Source: Anaeramoeba flamelloides (taxonomy: Eukaryota > Metamonada > Anaeramoebidae). Taken from it: a stretch of 64,000 nucleotides of DNA. Within the stretch, counting starts at the first letter, position 1. Every line of letters begins with the position of its first letter. The position numbers were made by a program, and so were the translations under genes. Positions 1-11,211 of this stretch are shown one piece after another. The stretch covers positions 6,386,001-6,450,000 of the forward strand of contig JANTQA010000023.1 of NCBI GenBank assembly GCA_027625915.1. Reading direction: 5' to 3'. Below the pieces are notes generated by a model. The model searched no databases and had not been told where the DNA came from. It worked only from the letters and a program-made list of their open reading frames with translations.

Positions 1-1293
1 AATAAAAATTTGGAAAAGATTCTACAAAAAGACATTCTTTCGTCAATATGTAAGTTATTTTTATTTTATTTTGTTATCAATGCTAAATAAAACATAAAAA
101 AATAGTAAATGGTCTAGGGATATTTATAAGGGTTATATTTTACCATTTTTTCCTGAAAAATACTATCACTTCAAAAAAAAATAACATGTGTAATTTGAAA
201 CATTGTTTCAAAAATGTGAAAGTTATTTTTCTTTCCTGGTTTTATAAAATCACCCTATCAAGAAAAATATATTAGTAATTTTCTCAAATACTGATAGTTA
301 TCATCAAACTGACTTCAATACACCCCCCCCCCCCCCTTGAAATTTCAAAAAGAATAACTATTACCCTTGTTTTGCACACACTTTTGCCGTGTAAAAATAT
401 TTCTGGTATTCTTTCAAGGCTTTTTGCCTTCAAAAAATATATAAATATTAAAATTTTCTATTTTGACAAAGTGAAAATATTAAAAAAAAAAAAGATCACC
501 CAACTCGTTCAATTCCTCTACTTGACCCAAAAAATATCCGCCATCTTTTTTTTTTTTTTTAATTGTTTTTGGCCGCAATGGAATCATAGACTATTGTCCT
601 TGTATGGAAGTAGTTATTTAAGAATTTGTCATAGGCTTGAATATGAATTTATAATTATTATTAGCTCATAGTGCACCAGTATTTTTTTTCTTTTATTTTT
701 ACTCCTATTATTATATTATTTTTATTTTTATTTTTTCATTGTTTTATTGTGGTTTTTTATTTTGTTCTTTATTAAAATTATTTTCAAACACTCTAAGTTA
801 ATAATTGTGAAATACAAAGTCTTTTTTTTAATTATATTTTTTTTTTTGATATAATATTAATAAAACATGACAGTTTTTCATTTTATGGGAATGGTTGGTC
901 TATAACAAAGCGATATTAGAGAAGTTAAAAGAATTAGTCGGACTAGAAAACCTAAAATTCAAAAAAAAATAAAAGTTTAAAATCAACATCCTGATTGAAA
1001 ACAAGAGGAAAAAAAAGTCAAAATATTTAATATGAGCTTATATATTGATTTTTGTTTAAATATCAGTTTTCCTATTTTGATTGAAAAAAATCAATCAAAA
1101 CATAAAACTTGATTGATAAAAACTGTTGCTGTAGACCTGGAAAGACTACCAATGATATAGAAACAAAAAAAAATAAAATACAATAATATTAAAATATAAG
1201 AGGCAATAATTTTTTTATAAAGAGAAAGATTGAGGAAAATATAATTTTCATGAAAAAGATTTCTAAATCTAAAATAAAACATTAGAAGACGTA
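1..1293. other. AT-rich spacer, no gene recognised
   Basis: I see no convincing gene here. The short open frames at 372-671 (+) and 1091-1282 (-) are low-complexity, start at non-ATG codons or lack any family signature. The stretch around 500-640 is slightly less AT-rich than its surroundings and could hold an exon of a gene lying to the left, but no splice-bounded frame can be defended. The region downstream of 1293 serves as the 3' flank of the hybrid-cluster gene. Confidence 0.5.
323..336. repeat. C14 homopolymer tract
   Basis: Fourteen consecutive C on the + strand, in a region otherwise almost devoid of C or G runs. Comparable C tracts lie at 20546-20554 and 61265-61279, the latter inside former coding sequence. 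Tracts like this are prone to length change in replication and to miscounting in sequencing. Confidence 0.9.
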
Positions 1294-3027
1294 TTATTTT
1301 TTTAACATTAATTTAAGGTCTTCGTCAACATCACCAATTGGTCTGATACCAAATAATTTTACTAACACATCTAAGACAGAGGGTTCGAGGAATGCTGGTA
1401 AAGCTGGTCCTAAGAAGATGTTTTTGATACCCAGGTGTAATAGTGTCAGTAAGATTGACACAGCCTTTTGCTCAAACCAAGAAACTGCAAACGAAAGCGG
1501 GAGGCTGTTTACGTCTGTATCAAAGGCGTTTGCGAGAGCAAGTGCGATTTGAATCGCGCTGTATGCGTCGTTACATTGGCCGACATCTAATACTCGAGGA
1601 ATTTTGTTTCCCTTAAACTCTATCACACCAAGGTCCTTTTTATTGAATCTATATTTACCGCATGCAAGGGTGAGGATGACTGTGTCCTTGGGTGTCTTCT
1701 CGGCCAGTTTTTCAAAGTAATTACGTTCCTTTTCTGCCCCGTCGCAGCCACCAATCAAGAAGAAGTGCTTGATGGCGCCTTCCTTGACCGCGTCAATAAT
1801 AAGATCGGCAAGTGCCAAGGTTTGGTTCATTCCGAACCCGACAATGATGTCCTTGAGTGCAAGTTTCTTGGTGTTTTTGAATCCTTTCTGCTTTTTGGCC
1901 ATCTTGATGATTTCGGAAAAGTCGTCATTCTCGATATGCTTGAGGTTTGAGAATCCGACAGACGAGCGTGTAAAGACCCTTTTCGAGTAGTTTTTTGCTG
2001 GTGGAATCAAGCAATTTGTGGTCATCAAAATTGGTCCAGGGAACTTGGCAAATTCCTTGACTTGATCTTGCCATGCGCCACCATAATTGCCCTTCAAGTG
2101 CGAATACTTTTTGAGCTCTGGGTAGGCGTTTCCTGGGAGCATTTCTCCATGCGTGTACACATTGACACCCTTTCCTTCTGTTTGTTCCAAGAGCAGTTTC
2201 AAATCACGAAGGTCATGTCCACTGACCAAGATGCATTTGCCGTCGACTGGTGTCGTGCTCACAGTGGTGATTTCAGGGTGGCCATAGCTTTCTGTGTTGG
2301 CTCGGTTCAGCAACTCCATACAAGAAAGATTCCAGTTACCAGTTTGGAGTGCAAACTCGAGGAGCGACTCTAATGAAAATTCGCTCACGGGCAAACTCAA
2401 TTTTTGTAAGGATTCGCTAAGGTAATGGTATAACGAGGTGTCTTCATAGCCCAAGAGCCGAGCGTGATCTAAATACGCAGCTCCGCCTTTAAGTCCGTAC
2501 ATTATAAGTTCCTTCGTAAAAATGACAGGTCTTTTTTCTTCAGTAAGATCAAGCTGATACTCTTTCCCTGTTTTGATCAAGTCCTTCAGAGGCTTGCTGT
2601 ACGAAAAGTCTGCTGTTTGGATACCGTTTTCGTGTAAAACGCTTTTCAATTTCTCACCTCCATTCTTCAAGTAGAACTCGATCAATTTTTCTCCTTTTTC
2701 TAAATATTTTTGAAATCGTTTCTCATCAAAATTGACATTCGTGAGCGTTGCAAATAGACCCTCTAAGTTGAAATGATCAGAATAGGTAGTGACAGGTTTG
2801 ACATCATTTTCCTTAGCGTGGTGCACAATCGAATTTAGGTGCTTCAATTGCGCAACCAACAAGTCTTGGAGCGCAGATACTTCAGCACTCTTACCACATT
2901 TCCCCTTAACAGTGCATCCCTTTCCGTCCATCGTCTGCTCACATTGGAAACAAAACATCTTACTAAAGTTGTATTGGATTCGGAAGTTGCTTTGCCTTGG
3001 GAAAAAAGTATTTAGGTGACTTAACAT
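1294..3027 (-). CDS. hcp: hybrid-cluster protein (hydroxylamine reductase-like)
   Basis: Intronless 577-residue protein. Residues 24 onward begin MFCFQCEQT, the usual start of bacterial Hcp, followed by an N-terminal cysteine motif C-x2-C-x8-C-x5-C (C26, C29, C38, C44). That spacing is the type reported for strict anaerobes that hold a 4Fe-4S cluster. All expected ligands of the hybrid Fe-S-O cluster can be placed: H271, E295, C339, C428, C456, C485, E519 and K521. Length after residue 23 (554) matches the full-length bacterial class rather than the shortened one. Members reduce hydroxylamine or nitric oxide and are repaired or inactivated by oxygen. The first 23 residues are an extra leader (R11, R16, K23, no acidic residue) that could direct import into a mitochondrion-related organelle. 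This is an inference. GC content is visibly above the surroundings, fitting an ancestral transfer from bacteria, as is common for Hcp in anaerobic eukaryotes. Confidence 0.96.
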   Translation of the reverse strand: MLSHLNTFFPRQSNFRIQYNFSKMFCFQCEQTMDGKGCTVKGKCGKSAEVSALQDLLVAQLKHLNSIVHHAKENDVKPVTTYSDHFNLEGLFATLTNVNFDEKRFQKYLEKGEKLIEFYLKNGGEKLKSVLHENGIQTADFSYSKPLKDLIKTGKEYQLDLTEEKRPVIFTKELIMYGLKGGAAYLDHARLLGYEDTSLYHYLSESLQKLSLPVSEFSLESLLEFALQTGNWNLSCMELLNRANTESYGHPEITTVSTTPVDGKCILVSGHDLRDLKLLLEQTEGKGVNVYTHGEMLPGNAYPELKKYSHLKGNYGGAWQDQVKEFAKFPGPILMTTNCLIPPAKNYSKRVFTRSSVGFSNLKHIENDDFSEIIKMAKKQKGFKNTKKLALKDIIVGFGMNQTLALADLIIDAVKEGAIKHFFLIGGCDGAEKERNYFEKLAEKTPKDTVILTLACGKYRFNKKDLGVIEFKGNKIPRVLDVGQCNDAYSAIQIALALANAFDTDVNSLPLSFAVSWFEQKAVSILLTLLHLGIKNIFLGPALPAFLEPSVLDVLVKLFGIRPIGDVDEDLKLMLKK

Positions 3028-3286
3028 TATGATAAATTAATAAAAAGATTAAAAAAAATAAAGTGAAAAAACTTTCATTCAATTTTTAATTAATTGTTTT
3101 GATCATTTTTTTTTTTTTTTGGAACTAGGTAATATTCAATTTAAACTTAACAACATATCTCCCAATTCAAATAATTTCACTAAGTCAAGAATCCTGTCAA
3201 TTCAGAAAAGATCATTTCTTTTTACTTTTTTCTTTGTCATTGAAAATTCACCATTTTCTCCTCCAAAAAATCGAAGGTAATTGTTT

Positions 3287-3302
3287 TTTCTGTTAACAGA
3301 AA
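3287..3302. promoter_or_regulatory. perfect 16-bp palindrome upstream of hcp
   Basis: TTTCTGTTAACAGAAA is a perfect palindrome about 260 bp upstream of the hcp start codon. It is followed by two further TCTGTCA-like half-motifs (near 3306 and 3316). It could be a dimeric factor site, but in such AT-rich DNA chance is a serious alternative. Confidence 0.2.
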
Positions 3303-3719
3303 TTATCTGTCAGATTTCTGTCAAACTTTTTTTTTCTTAAACTGAGTAAAATAAAAAAAATTCTTAATTAGAATAATTTCAATTGAAAGACACACCATTA
3401 CTATGGATTGAATGATCTCCACAATTAATTTTCAGTTTTTTTTCAGTAAAAATTCTTGTTTTTGAAGCCCAAAGTTTTTTGATCTTTGAGAAGTAAATAA
3501 AAGAGACTCAATTATTAAAAATTTGAATCTTCTTTTATTCTTGATTTTTTTTTCTTTGAATTCTTGCAAGAACAAAATGAGGTGTGTACAACAACTATAA
3601 AAATAGAACAAAATATAAACATACTTTATTTTTTTCTTGTTTAAATATAAAATTCAATTTACTACCCATCAGTAAACCTAAGTTTAAAAATTCTAATCTG
3701 ACATCAAGCTAAAGACTTG

Positions 3720-3915
3720 ATTTTTTTCGTTCAATTTAAATTAGGAATGTAATTTGTTTCAATTTTTTTCTGAATTTTTTCCATTTTTTGAAAATTTTTT
3801 TTTTTGATTAATTATAAAAATTTTTTAAGATACATTTTCCAATTTGATCTTTCCTTTTGGAATTTCAATTTTAATAAAAGAACTTTTGGAAATCAGGTAC
3901 CATATTTACTTTATA
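3720..3915 (+). repeat. dispersed repeat A, copy 1
   Basis: A block of about 200 bp that recurs in the same orientation at 9660-9885. Shared stretches include the TTTGATCYTTC segment, a GGAATTTCAATTT segment and a terminal TACCATATTTA. No open frame. It abuts the foldback beginning at 3922, so the two may be parts of one larger old element. Confidence 0.55.
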
Positions 3916-3921
3916 TTTATT

Positions 3922-5310
3922 GATAAATTCAAATAAAAATTGAAAAATTTTTATTTTATTTTCCATTAAAAGAGTTTTTTTACACAAGCTTTGAAGAAAG
4001 TATTTTATTGATTTAAATATTTAGAAACTTTGTAAAATTAGTTTGACTTCAAAAGGTTCTGTCTCTTGAGTTGTTTTAAAGGTTGAGAGAATTGATTACA
4101 AAAAGGGAAAGAGAACTAAAAATTTTATTAGATTTATTTGTATTTATCATTATTGTTCTCCGAACCTCTAAAAATCTTATATCACTTCGAACAATATCAT
4201 ATTTCTAGTTCTTTCAGGTCAAACTTGTTATATAACAAGGTGATTGTTTCCTAACCAAACCAATACAGAACATTAATAAAACTCATCCTAAACTGTGAAA
4301 ATTTATAATAGAAGATTAAAAATAAGTTATACATTTTTTTGGTTCCTTTGAAAATTGACTGACAAATTCTTAAAAATTCTTACATTTACTTGGATCTTCA
4401 ATTTCCCAAATTGTTTAAATCTCGGTTTTTACAATCCAAAACAAAGATCTGAAAAATACAATCAAGTTTCTATGGTTTCTATGATTTCAGTTCTTGAGAA
4501 AAGTTAATTTTTGTTTTTGTTTTAACATCAAAAAAATAACTCTAATGAAGAAAAAGAAGTTGAAATTTTGATCTTATGGTAGAAATTGAATTTACGATTT
4601 CTTAAAACACAATTTTATAATCGACAACCAATTTCTATGTCGTATAAATTTTCAAAGTAAGGACGAAACGTTTATTGTTTGTGGTGATTATTTAACAATT
4701 CAATGTAACTCAATGATTTAAAAACCACAGACAATCATTTAGATTTTAAAGTTTATTATTGAGAAATGTTTTTAAATATAAAAAATCGAGATTTATTTTT
4801 TTTTTCATTTTCAAGATCCTTAACAAGGTGATCGAATTCATGTCTCTCAAAATTACTTTTTCATTTTTGATCAAAAAAATGACAGTGAATGATTTTATGA
4901 TACAAATAGCAGAATATTTTAAAGATCTTGAGTTTACGTTTTAAATGAGATTGGAACAAATATGGTTGAGGCAAATTGGTAAAATGTAAACATAGTCCTT
5001 AAGACTTGGATTTATTTAAAACAACATAAAAAAATCTTTTAAATATTTCAATGTTAAGGGACTATTCCATATTACTGGTTAATTTAAATAAATTGAATAA
5101 AATTTTTAGTTCAATTTCCGATTTTGTAATTTCATATCTCAAAATTTTAAAACAACTCAAAAGAATAGCATATTTTTGAAGTCAAACCAATTTTACCAAG
5201 TTTTTTCTCATTTAAAAGAATAAAATGCTTTTTTCAAAGCTTGTGTAAAATAATTCGTAAAATGGAAAATAAATCTGAAAATATCATCCAATATTTATTT
5301 GAATTAATCA
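3922..5310. repeat. large foldback (arms 3922-4142 and 5080-5310)
   Basis: Left arm 3922-4142 is the imperfect reverse complement of 5080-5310, roughly 75-80% by eye. Matching segments include TTTACACAAGCTTTGAA, GTTTGACTTCAAAA, TTGAGTTGTTTTAAA and AACTAAAAATTTTATT. The loop of about 940 bp contains a segment (about 4155-4215) whose reverse complement recurs near 8590-8640. No transposase frame is visible, so this is probably an old non-autonomous DNA element. Confidence 0.65.
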
Positions 5311-5895
5311 GTATTTTTTTTTTGACCAATTTCTAAATAAGGATTACTGATTTAGAAATAACTGTTGAGAGAAAAATGGTTGGACAGCAATTTTAATTTT
5401 GAACATTATCGAAAATCATTTTTAATTTCTTTTGTTTGTAAAATAACTGGGGAACATAACACTAATCTACTTATTAGAATAACGGTTAATGTAATTCTAC
5501 TTTTTTTTAAAACCTTATCTCTTATAATCTAAAGCAAGTTTAAAAATTACCATTTTCAGAATTAATAGTAAACTTTACTAAAACATCGATTTTGTAAAAA
5601 TAGCATGATCTACTTTAGTTATCAAACATTCAAATGAGTATTCTATACACACCACAGATTAATGAACTTGTAACACCTTTAAACCTGGATTTATTATAAA
5701 AGTCACCTAATTATCAATAGGATTTGATTTTCAATTTGATTAAGGTTCACAATTAGAAATGGTGTCCAACCATTTTTCTGTTTCAAATGTTTTTCTCTCT
5801 ACAGTAAGTTTAGTATGAAAATAAACAGGAGTTTTCAAATCCAGGTAATTGGTAAAAAATTTTCTCAATCTCGGTTAAATTTAGGTTAAAAAATT

Positions 5896-6319
5896 TAACC
5901 GTTGTGGAAAAAAAGTGAAACACGGTTTTTAATTGGGAACAGAAACTGAAAATTCAAAGTAAGATTGTTGAAAAAAAGAATAGATAAATAAATAAAGACA
6001 AAATGAAGTATTCGCCACAATAACAGTTTTTTAAATACTATCTTTTAGTATGGGTTTTTCTTTGATTGATCAATTATTAAAAATTTGTTCCAAAAATTTA
6101 CTATTTTTGAGATCTCCAAAACTACAATAACAATTTCCATAAATCAAGTAGATTTAAATTGTATTTGTTGGGTTGATTGAAAATAAAATAATGGGTTATT
6201 ATTTGAAGTTAATTGGTTTCTTCTTTTTATTGATTTTACTTTTCATTTTCAGTAATGTTCCCAATTAAAAACTGTGTTGAACTTTTTTTCCAGTTTTACT
6301 TTTTTTCCACAACAGTAAA
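5896..6319. mobile_element. non-autonomous inverted-repeat element B, copy 1
   Basis: The ends are inverted repeats: TTAACCGTTGTGGAAAAAAA at the left and its near reverse complement at 6300-6319. A second inverted match follows just inside (TTTTTAATTGGGAAC). The whole body recurs in opposite orientation at 9990-10330, sharing a GTTTTGGAGATCTC segment and an AAAAGATAGTATT segment. It has no coding capacity and looks like a MITE. Confidence 0.65.
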
Positions 6320-6489
6320 AGTGATTAGCCACTACATGTAATCTTTTTCAAAAAAAGAAGAGTTTAAATATAAAGAGAAATAAGGAATCAGTCGAGAGAA
6401 TGATAATCTTTTATTAGGATTGTGACAAAACACCCTTAGTGTATAATTTTCTTATTTTTCTCATTTTTTCTTCAGAATTTTTATCAAAA

Positions 6490-8294
6490 ATGTCAAAGTT
6501 ATCCTCTCTTTATCTAATTGGATCAAGAAATATTATTACAAAAACATTACCCAACAAAATAAGAACAATTTACCCAAATGGACCGAAACCAAAATCAAAA
6601 AAACCCAAACAATAAAAAAGATCGTTTGTGGAGATTCTTTCCATTTTCTTGTTTGGAAAAAGCCAAACACCTTGGGGTTGTGTCACAAATATTTGAAGAA
6701 AAAGGAATACCAATTACCCAAAAATGAAACAATCAAAGACATTGCTTCAGGTAACCGAAGCTATCAAATTTTAACTGAATCGGGAAAGGTCTGGTCTTTA
6801 GCTAATAGGAACGAGGATAAAGAAGTACCTCTTCTTGATGCAGACAAAAGCAATTTTGAAAAGATCCGACCTGTAACATTTTTCGAAGAAGAGAAATTAT
6901 TTGTTAATTCGCTTATAATGGGAAGAGCTTCTGGGTATTATCTTTGTAATGGAGACCAATTGTATGCCTCAGGATCCAACGCTGGTGGTCGAATTGGCCT
7001 TGGCCAAAACATTGAAGGAGAACGTATGCCTGTTTATGTTCAAGACAAGGTTATCAAAATCTTTGGTGCAGGATCTGTTGCTACGAATTTCTTTTTCATC
7101 ACAAGCAAGCCTGATCTTTTTTATGCCTGTGGAAACAATGATTCTGGAGAGTTAGGTGTTGACTCTCGTGTTTCTCCAAGTACACCCGCTGCGGTTAAAA
7201 ACTTTAAAGGATCCGAGATCCTGACTGTAAGTTTAGGTCAGGACCTAACCCTTTTAATCAAGAACAAGGGGCAAACCTATAGCTGCGGCATTCAGACAAG
7301 AAATGGACTTGGTGTCTAAAAAAGCATTTTTACCTTAATACCACAACTAAAGGAGAAGAAAGCTGTTCAACTGGCAACAGGACACAATCAAAACTTGGTT
7401 TTAACAGACCAAAACGAATTGTATGGGTGGGGATTTACTGAACACCAATTCCCAACAGATGAGTCCAGTAACAATAGATGTCCAACAAAAATCAGCCTTC
7501 CAGGTTTCTTTTCCAATTATTTGGGCTCAAAAGACATGATCCGAATTGCCTGTGGCGCAATGGTTTGCTTTCTTTTTCTTGATTTCAATAATGCACTTTT
7601 GAACGATCTCAGAACTTTCTATGAATCCAAAAAATTTTGTGATTGTGAAATTGTAACATTGGGAAACAAAATCCCCGTTCACAAGTCCCTTATTGAATTC
7701 AGAACCAAATTAACAATTGATCAAATCCAAAACAAATTATTTGGAGAAAAATCATCAATCAATAAAGAACAAACTTTGAGTTTTCTGAAATGGGTTTATT
7801 ATGATGAAATTTCAGAGATTGAAAAACTTGAACAGTCTTTTAATTCATTGGAATTAACTTTCCCTTCATCTGTGGATAATACACTGGAAAAAGATATTGC
7901 CCAATTATACAAGGATGATGATTCAAAGGATTTTAAAATTTTGGTTAAAATTGATGATGATGAGGATGATGAGGATGAAGAAGGAAATTATGAAGAAATA
8001 CCAGTACACAAATTCATTTTATTGGCTAGAAGTGGCTTGTTTCGGGAAATGTTTGATAATGTTAATGAAAAAGAAAACACAAATATGGTAAAAGATTATT
8101 CTAATAGATCAATCGAAAGCTTGGAAATTTTAATCAAATATTTTTATACCAATTCAATTGAATTCACAGCTGACCAAGACCCAAAATTAATTGTTGATGA
8201 ATTATCTGATGCTGTTGAATATTATCAATTAAATGATCAATGTAATTTTGAAAATGAATTATTGGAAATTAAAAAGCATTTTGATCTTAATTAA
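6490..8294 (+). CDS. RCC1-repeat / tandem BTB protein, frame interrupted
   Basis: The ATG at 6490 gives a start (MSKLSSLYLIGSRNI) that stops after 42 codons. The next frame continues at once from about 6615 (IVCGDSFHFLVW) through RCC1-type blades (YASGSNAGGRIGLG, YACGNNDSGELGVD) to a TAA at 7317-7319, after which the same frame resumes (LATGHNQNLVLTDQNELYGWG) and runs to 8294. The part after 7395 holds two BTB/POZ-like regions: a diverged one (CDCEIVTLGNKIPVHKSLI) and a typical one (IPVHKFILLARSGLFREMFD) separated by an acidic Asp/Glu run. RCC1 plus BTB proteins usually act as cullin-3 substrate adaptors or small-GTPase scaffolds. Both breaks lie in the octamer TAAAAAAG. Without raw reads I cannot say whether this is an error, a pseudogene or recoding. 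Apart from these two points the sequence looks well preserved. Confidence 0.85.
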
Positions 8295-9659
8295 TTTGGT
8301 TTTTTAATATTTTCAATATTAACCTTTTTTATTGTTTATATTTTGAATTGAGTTGGTGATTTGGTTAGGTAAATGAATAAATGAGTCAATCATTTCAAAA
8401 TTAATTGGAATTACATTTTTGGAATAGAAATTTAAAATATAAAAATGAATAATTGATTTGATCTTGATGATTTGTAAAAGTTTTAGATTTTATTTTTTTG
8501 ATATTATTATTGAAGAGAGGTGATTTAACTCTCTTTATTGTTTTGGTTTAGAAACACTCTCCCTGTTTTTGTTAATACTTTTGCCTTGAAGAAAGAGAAA
8601 TATGATATTGTTCGAAGGGATATAAGATGATATTGAGGAGTTTCAAAGAACAATGATTAATATCATCTTAGCACCAGAATAATATCATTTTTTGAGTCTG
8701 GAAGTCGATCCAAAACCAAGAAAAATAAAATGTGTTTTTGTAGCAAATGAAACAATATGTGATGATATTTATTTATGGAACTCAGGGTATAACTCTACAC
8801 AACAAAAACCAAACAAATAAATTTAACCAAAAAAACTAATTTATTTTTTTATGTAAATTTGAAGAACAAGTTCTTCAATGGATCCTTTTCTCTCACAATA
8901 GTATTGCCAAAAACATTGAAGTTAAATTTTAAAATTTCTACATTGGCAAGAAAAAATTTATTTTAAAACCTACAGAGACAAACTAAACAATATTTCAAAA
9001 AGTGTGACACATCTGAAATTATAAATTGAAAAAAAAATATCCTTTAGTATTCAAGAACAACAAATAATTAAATTTGATTTGTAATTCACTTTTAAACCAT
9101 TCTAAATATATAAAAACCGAATATTTTACAAATTAAATATAATAAAACCAAAATCTAAAAAAAAAGTTAGTGACAATTTTTGAAAAGAGCATTACCGATT
9201 TTTTATAATTGGGCTTTCACAGAAAAAAATTTAAATAACAAGATTTTTTACTAATAATTCAATTCATTTTAAATATTTTACATAGTCGAAATTTTTTTAG
9301 TGAATATCAGTCCTAACCAAGATTTTTTTTTTTTCTTCATTATCTTTTTCAAAAGAATAAAAAAAAAAAAAAATAAAGAAAAAGAAAATTGAAAAAAAGA
9401 AAAAGAAAAAGAAAAATAAAAACAAAAATTTGAAAAAATTAGAAAAAAATAATATGATCTAAAAATTTGATAATATTTTTTTGAGAAGAATACTGGTTTA
9501 AACCCTCAAAACAATTTCCATTAACATTATAATTGAGTAAAAATTGTAATAAAATAGTTTATATAAGCACTGTTTTTCTTTCTTCTTGTTCCAATGGTAA
9601 ATTTTGATTTATTATCTAATAGTATACTGAAGCTAAAATAAATTTTGAAAGTAAACAGG

Positions 9660-9885
9660 TTTATTTCAGATGTAAAATTTAAATTATGAATGGAATTTGT
9701 TAAAATTTTTTTATAATTTACTTATTTTTTTTGAAATTTTCAAGTTCTTTTTTGATGATTAATAATCCTAAATAAACTCTATTTTTTTGAGTAAAATATT
9801 CCCATTTGATCCTTCATTTTTAGAATTTCAATTTAAATTATAGAACTTTAAAAATACAATACCATATTTATTTATCTTTTATTGC
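9660..9885 (+). repeat. dispersed repeat A, copy 2
   Basis: Same orientation as 3720-3915, with the same order of short matching segments and small indels in T runs. It ends at the TACCATATTTA segment and is followed about 100 bp later by element B copy 2. Confidence 0.5.
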
Positions 9886-9989
9886 CATTTTATTTGATAT
9901 ATTAATGTAAAGCTCTTCAATATAAATTTATATTATGCCATTTATTTTGAAACATGAATTTAATTTTTTTTAATATATTATTCTTACAA

Positions 9990-10330
9990 CAGTAAGTTTA
10001 AAAATGGGATAAGGAAAAAAGTTTAACATGTTTTCTAATTTGGAACATTACTGAAAACAGAATAGTAAAATCAATTAAAAGAAGAAACATATTAAGGTTA
10101 AAAAATAAGTCATTAAATTCTTTTCAAACAAACCAAAATACCCAATTTAAATTTTTTTTTTTCTTGAAATTTTTATTGTGGTTTTGGAGATCTCTAAAAT
10201 AATCAATTTTTTAACAGATTTTGAAGAAATGATCAATCATAGAAAAATACATACGAAAAGATAGTATTGAAAAAACTGTGATTGTGTTGAAATATCCATT
10301 TTTTCTTTACTATTTTGGAAAAAAAAATAA
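9990..10330 (-). mobile_element. element B, copy 2 (inverted, diverged)
   Basis: Reverse-complement relative of the element at 5896-6319. Matching stretches run in order: GGAACATTACTGAAAA, GTAAAATCAATNAAAAGAAG, GTTTTGGAGATCTC, GATCAATCA and AAAAGATAGTATT. The ends are more worn than in copy 1. Confidence 0.55.
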
Positions 10331-10388
10331 AACAAATAAAAGAAATATTTTTTCTTAACGTTTGAAATATTGGAAACTGGAAACATGG

Positions 10389-10859
10389 TTTTCTTGAATT
10401 AAGTTATTGTGAAGTGTTATTTTGGTTCTTAGATGATCGATCTTCAACTTAGTAATATATTTAATATTGGCTAAAAATGAATTTAATTAATTTTTTTTTG
10501 AAATTTGGATTGTTGAGTTTAAGGTGTAGAGATTTGAAAATAATTTAATAAAAAATTTTGAATTTGAGTTTTTTAATTAGATTTTTATTTCCGTTGTAGT
10601 TTTATTTGATACTTTTAATTTTTTTTTTTTTAGTTAATTGAGAAAAACTGAAATGAAAACTTCATTTTATAACACGAAAAAAAAAAAAAAATATTACTAT
10701 GTATCTGTCAACTTTCTAGTATTATCCTCTTCAATTGAAATTTCTAAAAAAATAAAATTAATTAAATTCATTTTTAGCAAATATTAAATATATTACTAAG
10801 TTGAAGATCGATCACCTAAGAACCAAAATAACATTTCACAATAACTTAATTCAAGAAAA
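10389..10859. mobile_element. long-armed inverted-repeat element I
   Basis: Left arm 10389-10494 and right arm about 10759-10859 are near-perfect reverse complements, with only a handful of mismatches over about 100 bp (ends TTTTCTTGAATTAAGTTATT). The core of about 265 bp is AT-rich with no frame. I cannot assign a clean target-site duplication. A lone arm fragment sharing AAGTTGAAGATCGATCA lies near 23790-23830. Confidence 0.75.
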
Positions 10860-11176
10860 TTCTTTTTTCAGTAGTAGGGACGAAACCTTAAGCTTAAATT
10901 ATATCTTAGATTTTTTATTTATAATTCATATTGAATTTCAGTTACTGATAGAACTATGAGTAAAATAATATTAGATTATTGGCTATTTTCTATTTTTTTT
11001 TGGGTTTCCGTTGTTCTTCCTTGTTTCTTTTATTTACAAATAATTATCACTAGTTACCACATCACCACCCTTTATTATTCAAGATTTCTTTTTATATAGT
11101 TTGACTTTAATTTACTCGACACTTGTAAAAAGATCACTCTTTGGTTTGTTAGGTGTAATAGTTGTTGTTTTAGATC

Positions 11177-11202
<26 letters not shown>
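11177..11202. repeat. TA dinucleotide tract
   Basis: About 13 uninterrupted TA units, a simple microsatellite. Similar tracts occur at 38095-38134, 49931-49950 and 58591-58612. Confidence 0.9.

Positions 11203-11211
<9 letters not shown>

Larger units (their letters stand above)
3028..6489. other. repeat-rich spacer between divergent genes
   Basis: About 3.4 kb without a supportable gene, between the divergently transcribed hcp and RCC1/BTB genes, so both promoters should lie here. It holds a dispersed block (3720-3915), a long foldback (3922-5310) and an inverted-repeat element (5896-6319), all described separately. The short frame at 4759-4944 lies inside the foldback loop and looks non-coding. 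Confidence 0.6.

Noticed and set aside
372-671. 99-codon + strand frame
   Set aside because: It begins at a TTG, runs through poly-A and poly-T tracts and shows no family signature or flanking splice sites. Treated as chance.
1091-1282. 63-codon minus frame next to hcp
   Set aside because: Phe/Ile/Tyr-rich translation of AT-rich DNA. There is no start context and no recognisable domain.
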